This document shows, one piece after another, positions 1-6,217 of a DNA stretch of 7,534 nt. The translations under genes and the position numbers were made by a program. This DNA comes from an uncultured bacterium (GTDB taxonomy: Bacteria; Actinomycetota; Thermoleophilia; BMS3ABIN01). Under the pieces are notes generated by a model. That model was not told where the DNA came from and ran no database searches. It saw only the letters and a program-made list of their open reading frames with translations. Each line of letters opens with the position of its first letter. The stretch's first letter is position 1. The DNA lies in the NCBI GenBank assembly GCA_913009925.1, contig CAJVWY010000058.1:1-7534 (forward strand). Direction: 5' to 3'.

Positions 1-91
1 CGTGATGTTAATAGGAAGCTTGTATAGATGATGAAGGGTAATCGGATTTATTATCGGATTTCTTTTTTATCATTTTTTTTATTTTTTTTTT
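1..91. other. Non-biological read tail (homopolymer and noise) beyond an adapter
   Basis: Positions 61-91 are almost pure T (poly-A on the minus strand) with scattered single-base interruptions. They directly abut the outer end of a complete sequencing adapter at 92. Positions 1-60 are AT-rich, contain no gene, and repeat the fragment atcggattt twice (41-49 and 54-61, the second copy with a base or two of offset). Homopolymer A followed by noise is what an Illumina read gives after running through a short insert and off the end of the adapter. I therefore read this as machine artefact, not as a terminator or AT-rich intergenic DNA. Confidence 0.9.
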
Positions 92-157
92 CAAGCAGAA
101 GACGGCATACGAGATAAAGGAATGTGACTGGAGTTCAGACGTGTGCTCTTCCGATCT
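92..157. other. Illumina P7 / TruSeq indexed adapter (contamination)
   Basis: Positions 92-115 match the P7 flow-cell oligo (it begins CAAGCAGAAGACGGCATACG). Positions 116-123 are an eight-base index, AAAGGAAT, and 124-157 match the read-2 primer part, ending GCTCTTCCGATCT. The reverse complement of the index, ATTCCTTT, is what I know as TruSeq adapter index 27. All three adapter parts are in the right order with no gap, so genomic sequence begins at 158. The orientation means a minus-strand read ran out of a genomic insert into the adapter, and the assembler kept that end. Confidence 0.98.
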
Positions 158-1677
158 TGCAGCCCTTCCTGCCTTTCCAGGTATGTCCTGTACTGATTAA
201 CCCCTGAATGGATCACCAGCGCCGCCAGGATGAACACGGCCAGGATATGGACGAGAGCGTCCGGTTTTCCCCGGGAGACGATGTAACCGATGAACCACGC
301 GGAGACGACTATCGGCACCAGGACAAAGAAGTACTGAATCTGAAAACCGAGGAAGATCCCCTGTACCCTGTTGGGCGGGAGAAGGGAAAACACGCCGATC
401 AGATAGAGGGCAACGAATGAGGACAGGAAGTAACCGGTGAACCTCCTGTGCTCGCTCCCGTTGGCGGCGAACAGGAGAACCGAGACGGCGGCGATGAAGA
501 GAACAATGGTGAAGGTACCAAGAAGTGACACTGTGCGCAAGTAAAAATTGTCGGTTACATACTTGAGCACGCCGAAACTGTTGATAAATGACTGAACACC
601 AGCGGTGGACTTGTCATTTTCCGGCGGATGGGTGCTGTATATGGGCAGTACCCTGTAAGCAAGCACCACGCCGAAAGCAACCAGCGCCGCCACCCCGGGC
701 AGAAAATTGTATAAGGCCTGGATGTCCACCTTGAGCCGCTGTTCCCGCCACGATGTCATTTTCAGCAGACTCATGGTGAAATAAACGACCAGCAACGAGA
801 AGCCGGTGGGATAATGAATGACAATAGCGGAACAGAGGAGCATCGTCGCGATCAGGTAGTCCAGCTTGCTCCTGGATGCATATATCACATACAGGATTAT
901 GGGAGTGGCGCTCAATGCAAAGATCATGGAGTTCTTTCCCGCGGTAAAGTACAGGTTGGTAGGAACCCGTGAAACCGCCGCGAGGGTGAACAGGGCCATG
1001 GCATACAGCAGATAATATTTTCCGGCCTTTCTCACCAGCAGCATGCCCATATAGAAAAAAGCCAGCGGGAACAGCGCCGAGAACAGGTTTGTCCATGTCA
1101 ACACAATCTTCGGATAGCTTAAATCGAAATAGGTGGCGATATAGTTGAGATAATACTCGAGACCCTGCGGGTACCAGTTTTGCCTGGTGGTGAAATGGCT
1201 GAGGTTGAGCTGCTTCAGCCATTGGCTGTGCGCGATCGGATCGTGAAGCAGAGGTGTGGAGAGGGCCTCTGTGGGCAGCACCCTGAAGAGGATCACAAGG
1301 ACGAACAGCAGCAGAAAAACCAGCTTGTCCCAGGAAAAGTTGAGTGAGAAAAACCGCTTGCCGCGAAAATACCTGACCAGCAGGAATATGTTGATCAGGC
1401 CGAGGGCGGCCAGGTTGGCCGTGATGACGGACCGGCTCTGGGGAATACCCAGGATCTCTTCCAGGAAAGACACCAGCACCAATACCAGGGGCGACACCAG
1501 GATCGCCATGATGAGCTTGTCAAGCAGATCGATATGGCCCTTGTCCCGCGAGAGATAGAAAACCAGGGACAGGGACGGCAGGATGCCAGCCAGGATAACA
1601 AATATGATTAGTTTAAAGATAACGATGAACATATTCAGGATTGTGGATCTTGCGCATGATATCACAGAGGCTTTCAT
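158..1677 (-). CDS. Polytopic membrane protein, probable GT-C-type glycosyltransferase (3' end missing)
   Basis: This is an integral membrane protein with roughly 12-13 hydrophobic segments, for example residues 16-42, 52-72, 84-101, 118-133, 191-214, 249-267, 271-307, 323-345, 382-405, 413-433 and 473-490. The first large extracytoplasmic loop carries LLHDPIAHSQW (about residues 143-153). An acidic residue followed four residues later by His, just after an early membrane segment, resembles the acidic loop motif of GT-C enzymes that use polyprenyl-phosphate sugars. The exact family and sugar are not recognisable to me. A Wzy-like polymerase is an alternative. The start is ATG at 1677, or the Met at 1632, where the hydrophobic region begins; neither has a strong Shine-Dalgarno site. 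The frame stays open to a stop at 91-93, but only residues 1-506 are genomic: Q507 straddles the junction and the last 21 residues (containing RKSTRLNSSH) are translated adapter. The true C-terminus is unknown. Confidence 0.8.
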
Positions 1678-1977
1678 GGGCCGCCGAAAAGTTGAAATTT
1701 CTCGACCCCTGCTCTCGTCGAAACCGATAGTGAGATGATAGAGTTAATCGAACAGGCCACCGCGTCCTGCCATCAGGTAAGGCAGTGCCCGGTTCCTGAT
1801 TATCTGATTTCCAACGAATAGACATCAAGTTTTCCAGCCAGGAGCAATAAACGGCTCCCGGGAAATAAGTTCCTGTCTGTCCCGGTGAAAGAGTGGTTTG
1901 GGTTCTCCCAGGCTGGCGGCAAAAAGTGTTTATCGTGACAGATACCAACAGATTCAGACACGCCAGGATTAACGACC
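1678..1977. other. Divergent intergenic region without a credible gene
   Basis: This 300-bp stretch separates the minus-strand membrane protein from the plus-strand methyltransferase and should hold promoters for both. The frames crossing it have no family resemblance. It contains one sigma70-like candidate on the minus strand (listed separately). A perfect inverted repeat, CCGGGA (1858-1863) and TCCCGG (1880-1885), has a 16-base spacer, and a smaller palindrome GGAA-N5-TTCC (1861-1873) lies within it. These could be an operator or chance. No clear plus-strand promoter is visible. The Shine-Dalgarno site for the downstream gene lies at the right edge (AGGA, 1965-1968). Confidence 0.6.
1799..1828 (-). 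promoter_or_regulatory. Candidate sigma70-type promoter for the membrane protein gene
   Basis: On the minus strand, TTGATG (1828-1823) is followed after 18 bases by GATAAT (1804-1799). This matches the -35 consensus at 4 of 6 and the -10 consensus at 5 of 6 positions. It would leave a leader of roughly 110-115 bases before the ATG at 1677. The match is by eye in a short AT-containing region, so chance occurrence is quite possible. Confidence 0.25.
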
Positions 1978-2868
1978 ATGGATCGTGAATCAAAGGTGAG
2001 GCAACATATCAATAAAGATGGATTCGGCATCGAGATCGGCCCCAGCCATCATCCCATCGCTCCCAAGAAAAACGGGTACCGTGTTCATATCATCGACCAT
2101 ATGAGCCGTGAGCAGTTGATTTCAAAATACAGGGACCATGGCGTTAGTCTTGACAATATCGAGGAAGTTGATTTTGTTTGGCATGGAGAGCGTTACTCGG
2201 AGCTAACCGGGAAGACAGGGTTTTACGATTGGATCATTGCTTCACATGTTATCGAACATACACCGGATTTCATTGCTTTTCTTAATGATTGCGATACCAT
2301 CCTGAAGGACGATGGTGTCATCTCTCTTGTTGTACCGGACAAACGCTATTGTTTTGACCATTACAGACCGGTTACCGGGCTTTCCAGGATAATAGACAGC
2401 CGCCTGCGGGGAGAAAAAATACATACCCCTGGTACGGTGGCAGAATATTACCTAAATGTCGTATCGAATGCCGGAAGCATTGGATGGGACGCAAACTCTG
2501 GTGGAGAATATGACTTGGTACATTCACTGGATGAAGCACTACAATTCATGAACGAGGTACAGAATGAAAAAAAATATGTGGATGTTCATGCGTGGTGCTT
2601 TGTTCCCCACTCTTTCAGGCTGATTATCCACGACCTTTTCTCCCTTGGATTAATCCCCATCCGGGAGGTGGCTTTTTATCCTACGGTAGGGTGTGAGTTT
2701 TATATAACATTGGGTAGAAACGGGAGGGGGATCGACAAGTCAAGATTAGAGATGTTGGAAATCATCGAGTCTGAAATCAAAAATGAAGCTATTGGGCCAG
2801 AGACTCCCGAAACACCAGTTGCACGGAGTGAGAGCTTGATAAAGCGCCTGACAAGGCGTTTCTCTTGA
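1978..2868 (+). CDS. Class I SAM-dependent methyltransferase of surface-glycan type
   Basis: This is a predicted cytoplasmic methyltransferase of 296 residues using S-adenosylmethionine. Motif I appears as GIEIGPSHHP (17-26), the acidic residue after strand 2 is D40 in VHIID, and the signature HVIEHTPD (90-97) is followed by ILKDDGVISLVVPD (108-121), as in Methyltransf_11-type proteins. The later HAWCFVPHSF (204-213) is a conserved-looking block I associate with methyltransferases found beside glycosyltransferases in polysaccharide loci. The acceptor, probably a sugar hydroxyl, cannot be read from sequence. AGGA at 1965-1968 lies 9 bases before the ATG and supports this start. The gene is alone on its strand, divergent from the membrane protein and convergent with the kinase-like gene. 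Its base composition is lower than its neighbours: a hand count gives about 42% GC over 2461-2580 against about 59% over 5701-5820. This suggests separate acquisition. Confidence 0.85.
   Translation: MDRESKVRQHINKDGFGIEIGPSHHPIAPKKNGYRVHIIDHMSREQLISKYRDHGVSLDNIEEVDFVWHGERYSELTGKTGFYDWIIASHVIEHTPDFIAFLNDCDTILKDDGVISLVVPDKRYCFDHYRPVTGLSRIIDSRLRGEKIHTPGTVAEYYLNVVSNAGSIGWDANSGGEYDLVHSLDEALQFMNEVQNEKKYVDVHAWCFVPHSFRLIIHDLFSLGLIPIREVAFYPTVGCEFYITLGRNGRGIDKSRLEMLEIIESEIKNEAIGPETPETPVARSESLIKRLTRRFS
2842..2861. terminator. Possible bidirectional hairpin terminator
   Basis: Bases 2842-2849 pair with 2854-2861 (AAGCGCCT / AGGCGTTT, including one G-T pair) around a GACA loop, giving an 8-bp stem. The plus-strand side is followed by TCTCTT and the minus-strand side by TTTATC, so both exits are only moderately U-rich. 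The hairpin overlaps the last codons of the plus-strand methyltransferase and lies 64 bp beyond the stop of the convergent kinase-like gene, a suitable position for a shared terminator. The weak U-tract keeps confidence low. Confidence 0.35.
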
Positions 2869-2924
2869 CCGGCGTCGGCGGCGCTACGGATATAGCATCG
2901 TCCTCCATTGACACGTACCGGGTT

Positions 2925-3881
2925 TCATTTCCTCCAGCGCGCAGGTAATCCCACCAGCCGGTGGTAGAGTTCACCGGCGCGCCAGAAACGCGAGGCCCGC
3001 ATGAAGGCGATCTCGTTGTCCCTGTCCAGCAGCATTTTCCTGGTGGTATCCAGCTGCCTGCGGATATTCTCGATCCGGTGTTCCGCTTCACGCAGCTCGG
3101 CCTCGAGGCTCCTGATGCTGCTGTATGGCTCGTAGCGGTGGAAGAGGATACCGCGGTAGCGGTCCAGATATTCCCCCAGCCCCATGACTCCCTGATTCAC
3201 CGCCTTCTGGAAATGCCATTCCATCGTGATATAGGTGTCCAGCCGGTCCCTCTCTATGCCGAAATCTTCCAGCAGCACATCCGCCGGCAGCAACTCGTTT
3301 ATCTTGTATGGCTGGTACTTCAGGTATGTGTTCAATACCGTCCTGAGGTAGACCAGCCCCGTGGGCAGGGGAAAGCGGAAGGTCCATTCATAGTCGAGCA
3401 ACTGGTAGCCATCCTCCGTAATGAAAATATTTTCGAGGATCAGGTCGAGGCAGCCAACGGTAAAGCAATCATGGACGCTCTCCCCTTCGACCCGGCCGAA
3501 TAACCGCTGAAATTCGTCGTCGATGGGGTTCATCTCACTGCGGGGGATCCGTTCGATCAAGCTGCGATATTCCTGGAAGACCCTTCTTACCGCCTCCGCG
3601 TCGGCGTTTCTCACGGCGTCGCTGACCAGTATGTCCAGTGGCTTCCCCTCCAGGTATTGAAACCTGACATGTTCGCCGTCCGGTATCGGCTCCACTATCC
3701 CGAGCGGCAAGCCGACCTCACACAGGTACTCATATTTATCCACAAGGGAACGGAGAAAGGGCTTGCTTTCCGGCCAATTCTCCCGCTTCATCACATGGAG
3801 CTCATCGCCCTCCCTGACCATCGTTGTGAGTAGCTGGAACTCCTTCTTCCTGGAGCTGTTATGCCGTATATATGCAATCAT
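2925..3881 (-). CDS. Kinase-fold protein with C-terminal coiled coil (WbdD kinase-like)
   Basis: The 318-residue protein has the landmarks of a protein-kinase/aminoglycoside-phosphotransferase fold. These are LHVMKR with a candidate ATP-binding lysine K32, a hinge-like FQYLEGKPL (74-82), a catalytic loop LDLILENIFI with D146 and N151 in the D-x4-N spacing, and LLDYEW with metal-binding D163 in place of DFG. No key residue is obviously lost. Residues 256-294 then form an uninterrupted heptad series (I256, L259, L263, A266, I270, I273, L277, T280, L284, R287, I291, M294), followed by SRFWR (297-301) and a basic tail. E. coli WbdD also has kinase, coiled coil and then an SRSWR segment, so a phosphate-capping role on a glycan is plausible. 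Its ATG overlaps the stop of the upstream methyltransferase by ATGA and has no Shine-Dalgarno site, so translation is probably coupled. A generic APH-like kinase or a non-catalytic scaffold is the alternative. Confidence 0.78.
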   Translation of the reverse strand: MIAYIRHNSSRKKEFQLLTTMVREGDELHVMKRENWPESKPFLRSLVDKYEYLCEVGLPLGIVEPIPDGEHVRFQYLEGKPLDILVSDAVRNADAEAVRRVFQEYRSLIERIPRSEMNPIDDEFQRLFGRVEGESVHDCFTVGCLDLILENIFITEDGYQLLDYEWTFRFPLPTGLVYLRTVLNTYLKYQPYKINELLPADVLLEDFGIERDRLDTYITMEWHFQKAVNQGVMGLGEYLDRYRGILFHRYEPYSSIRSLEAELREAEHRIENIRRQLDTTRKMLLDRDNEIAFMRASRFWRAGELYHRLVGLPARWRK

Positions 3882-4723
3882 GACGGCGGGGTGGCGAAGA
3901 CGAGGAAGGAATTGGCGAAGAAGGGGAAGACCCCCTCGGCCACGATGGAGTCGCTGACGAGCCGTTCGTTGAACAGGTGCTCCCGCGGCTGGCTGTGGTC
4001 GGCGTAGGGATAAATACCAGGCCTGATATTGTGATTGAGCGTGGGCAGATAGGTGTCCGAAAATATCTCCTGGGGCAGCTTGAAGTCGGGGACGGGATAG
4101 AAGAAATCCATACTTTCAAAGCCGGCCCGTTGCAGCAGGGATTCCAGCCCGCTCCGGCCGAAGGTCTGAATCCCGTCCCGGCCGTAATATCCTTCCAGCG
4201 ACTGGTAGGGCTCGCCGCTGTGGTCCTCACGCGCCCCCGACCAGTACTTGAGCCCGAACCTGTTCTCAATTGCCAGGATAAGGGTCCCGCCCGGGCTCAG
4301 CAGCGACCTGAGTCTTTCCAGGAAAGCGTGGTACGGGTCATCCGCGTCCTCGTACCTGCCGGCATATTCCAGCACACCGATGGACGTCACGTAATCGTAA
4401 GCACCGTCGAGCTCGATGTCATCGATATTGCCGGCGATGGCTGTCAGGTTCTCATGCTCGTGATTCCGGTAAGCGGTAATGGTGGCACGGCGCGCGGTAA
4501 GCTCCACGGCGGTGACCCTCGCCACCCTCCTGCAGAAAAGGCCTGTAAGGGCTCCCATGCCGGAACCGACCTCCAGCAGGCTGGCGCCGTTTCTGAAAGG
4601 ATACCAGTTCAGCAGGTTCTCGCGTATGGGCGAGAAATGATACAGCATGGGCCAGAACGGGCCGGAGGCCATGACCCGTTCAATCCTGGCGGGTGCGTCA
4701 TCGCTCCTGACCATTTCCAGCAC
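3878..4723 (-). CDS. Class I SAM-dependent methyltransferase coupled to the kinase-like gene
   Basis: This is a predicted cytoplasmic methyltransferase. LLEVGSGMGALT (49-60) is motif I, VTAVEL (70-75) ends strand 2 with ribose-binding E74, GNIDDIEL (98-105) is the motif II region, DYVTSIGVLEY (110-120) leads to motif IV, and LLSPGGTLILAIENRFGLKYW (141-161, key residues PGG and ENR) closes the Rossmann core. The C-terminal 100 residues are probably a substrate-binding cap. The start shown is GTG at 4723, with GGAAAA a few bases upstream; ATG at 4714 is an alternative. The frame continues upstream to a TGA at 4808-4810 and encodes protein-like sequence (KLIISDDGGG...DELENR), so the N-terminus may really be longer (see findings). 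The 3' end overlaps the kinase-like gene by 4 bp, implying one mRNA and joint stoichiometry. Together they resemble a split WbdD capping enzyme, although the methyl acceptor is unknown. Confidence 0.85.
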   Translation of the reverse strand: MLEMVRSDDAPARIERVMASGPFWPMLYHFSPIRENLLNWYPFRNGASLLEVGSGMGALTGLFCRRVARVTAVELTARRATITAYRNHEHENLTAIAGNIDDIELDGAYDYVTSIGVLEYAGRYEDADDPYHAFLERLRSLLSPGGTLILAIENRFGLKYWSGAREDHSGEPYQSLEGYYGRDGIQTFGRSGLESLLQRAGFESMDFFYPVPDFKLPQEIFSDTYLPTLNHNIRPGIYPYADHSQPREHLFNERLVSDSIVAEGVFPFFANSFLVFATPPS

Positions 4724-4968
4724 CCGGTTTTCCAGTTCATCGCCATCCGAGTACTCCTGGCCGCCGCCATCATCACTGATTATTAGTTTTGACCTAAGGT
4801 CCAGAGGTCATCCAACCCCCATCGACATTGACTTTGTCATGTATCTTACAATGAATGCGCAGACTATGGGAAAGCACGGTGAAACGGCAGCGCGTTACGC
4901 TATCCTTTTTTATATACTCTCCGTCTGCTGTATGATTTGGCCGCAACTGCCATCCAACCCTTCCGGAG
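4724..4968. other. Divergent intergenic region with possible coding extension
   Basis: This 245-bp gap lies between the minus-strand methyltransferase and the plus-strand glycosyltransferase. The left part (4724-4807) stays open in the methyltransferase frame and may be coding. The right part is AT-richer, with a T-run and TATATACT at 4906-4918, about 50 bases before the glycosyltransferase start. The TATACT could be a -10 element, but I see no matching -35 at normal spacing. TTGACT at 4828-4833 looks like a -35, but the nearest -10-like hexamer (TACAAT, 4847-4852) is only 13 bases away. No convincing hairpin terminator or operator was found. Confidence 0.45.
4965..4968 (+). promoter_or_regulatory. 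Shine-Dalgarno GGAG abutting the glycosyltransferase start
   Basis: GGAG directly touches the first ATG (4969) and is only 3 bases from the second, in-frame ATG (4972). This makes 4972 the better start, though both spacings are shorter than usual. A GGTGGA at 5007-5012 precedes another Met codon at 5020 with better spacing. Starting there would remove part of the first Rossmann beta strand (VDCIMVNY), so I reject it as the main start. Confidence 0.4.
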
Positions 4969-6207
4969 ATGATGAAAGAAGCAGAACAACGGCATAACGG
5001 CATCTCGGTGGATTGCATTATGGTCAATTACCGCTCACCCTGGAAGATGCTCAGCGACTGCCTGGAATCCATTATCCATAACCATGGCGATATCAGCTGT
5101 TCGATTATCCTGGTGGACAATGCCTCGGGAGACGGCGTCACCGGACGCGTGCGTACCCATTACCCGCGGGTCCGGGTCATCGAACAGGAAGATAATCTGG
5201 GTTTCGCCGGCGCAGTCAATAAAGGACTCCGGTCCGCCGCCGCGCCCTATGTGTTGATGCTGAATACCGATGCTGTCCTGACCGGGGGCGCACTGGAGAC
5301 CATGGTCAGCGCCCTTGAGACTGCCGGCGATGACTGCGCCGGCGTCGCCCCCAAGATGATGTCCAGCTCGCACCCGGGCATCATCGACGCTGTAGGCATA
5401 GTAGTGCCGCCTTCCGGCGACCCTTTTAACCGCGGTATCGGCCAGTGCGACCTGGGTCAGTATGACATCAGCGAAGAAACAGCCGGCGTGTGCTTCGGCG
5501 CCGCCCTGCTCAGAAGGTCATTGTTTGAAGCGGACGAGGTGGGAAGACTGTATGAGAACTATTTCCTCTACTTCGAGGATTCCGACTGGTGCGCCCGCGC
5601 TCTCAGCCGTGGTTACCGCTTCATCACCGTACCCGAGGCCGTGGTTATGCACCAGCACTCCGGCGTAACCCGTCACGAGTCCCTGGAGTTCAAGTACTAC
5701 CTCATCGAACTGAATACACTTGTGATGGTCACGCGCAACTTTGAAAGCCGGGTGCGGACTGCCAGGATCGCCAGTTCCCGGTGCTTACGGTTGCTCGCCC
5801 GCACTATCATTCGGCGGCGGTTCGTCCGCGCCAATATAAAGGTGATCACCGGCTACCTGGGAGCCCTGCCACGATTGCTGAAAGAAAGGCGCCGCCTTCG
5901 GTCGGGACGGAAAGTCCCGGACAGCGTGATGTTCCGCATGGCCGAGGGGGAAGAAGCTTTCTTCGATACAGTGGTCTACCGGCCAGACCGTTGCCTGGAC
6001 TCCCTCATCAGCGCATACCAGCGACTGCTGCGACTCGGGGGCGACGATGAGCACCGGAGAGTGCTCACTGCCCTCTACGGAATGAAGAGCGGCAAGCCCG
6101 CCGCCGGCCGCGAGCCGGACAGCCAAACCCTGGCCCTGTTCCAACGGCAACCACCCTGTGTCCGTAATATGCTCGAACAGGCCGCAAGCGAATCCACTGA
6201 CAGCTGA
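4969..6207 (+). CDS. GT2 glycosyltransferase, WbbL/rhamnosyltransferase-like
   Basis: This is a predicted cytoplasmic, peripheral-membrane glycosyltransferase (GT-A fold, inverting) that would add a sugar from a nucleotide donor to a lipid-linked glycan. Motifs in order are VDCIMVNYRS (14-23, first strand), VDNASGDG (49-56), NLGFAGAVNKGL (76-87), LNTDAVL (98-104, the DxD-equivalent metal site with D101), CFGAALLRR (175-183), FLYFEDSDWCARA (199-211, with the catalytic ED pair E203/D204) and HQHSG (228-232). This set is typical of the WbbL-like GT2 group, whose best-known members transfer rhamnose; the sugar here is unproven. About 150 residues follow the catalytic part. Residues 261-318 are rich in Arg with interspersed hydrophobics and probably attach to the membrane. 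Residues 330-412 match nothing I recognise. It is divergent from the methyltransferase/kinase pair and ends 10 bp from a convergent gene. Confidence 0.92.
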   Translation: MMKEAEQRHNGISVDCIMVNYRSPWKMLSDCLESIIHNHGDISCSIILVDNASGDGVTGRVRTHYPRVRVIEQEDNLGFAGAVNKGLRSAAAPYVLMLNTDAVLTGGALETMVSALETAGDDCAGVAPKMMSSSHPGIIDAVGIVVPPSGDPFNRGIGQCDLGQYDISEETAGVCFGAALLRRSLFEADEVGRLYENYFLYFEDSDWCARALSRGYRFITVPEAVVMHQHSGVTRHESLEFKYYLIELNTLVMVTRNFESRVRTARIASSRCLRLLARTIIRRRFVRANIKVITGYLGALPRLLKERRRLRSGRKVPDSVMFRMAEGEEAFFDTVVYRPDRCLDSLISAYQRLLRLGGDDEHRRVLTALYGMKSGKPAAGREPDSQTLALFQRQPPCVRNMLEQAASESTDS

Positions 6208-6217
6208 CGAGGCTCCA

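Noticed and set aside
61..91. Long T-run that could be a terminator or A-rich promoter region
   Set aside because: It directly abuts the outer end of a sequencing adapter and has no hairpin, so it is a read artefact.
208..420. Plus-strand open frame of 70 codons
   Set aside because: It lies wholly opposite the membrane-protein gene and encodes very polar, low-complexity sequence with no motif. It is a shadow frame.
614..1222. Minus-strand 202-codon frame overlapping the membrane protein
   Set aside because: It is in another frame of the same DNA, rich in His/Gly/Gln, without a domain. The membrane-protein frame is clearly the real one.
1613..1993. Minus-strand 126-codon frame covering the divergent intergenic region
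   Set aside because: It overlaps starts on both sides and has no family resemblance or ribosome binding site. An unusual small protein cannot be fully excluded, but nothing supports it.
2961..3503. Plus-strand 180-codon frame opposite the kinase-like gene
   Set aside because: The opposite strand carries recognisable kinase landmarks in order. This frame is a GC-driven antisense frame.
3977..4786. Long (269-codon) plus-strand frame opposite the methyltransferase
   Set aside because: It is long only because high-GC coding DNA often leaves an open antisense frame. It has no motif, while the opposite strand has clear SAM-binding motifs.
4808..4810. TGA in the extended methyltransferase frame as a recoded or selenocysteine codon
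   Set aside because: TGA ends several genes here (for example at 2866-2868 and 6205-6207), and no selenocysteine element or expected Sec position is visible.
4889..4911. Small palindrome AGCG-CGTTA-CGCT followed by a T-run, resembling a terminator
   Set aside because: The stem is only 4 bp and no plus-strand gene lies upstream to terminate.
5785..6150. Minus-strand 121-codon frame opposite the GT2 C-terminal region
   Set aside because: Antisense shadow with no motif; the plus-strand frame continues a well-supported enzyme.
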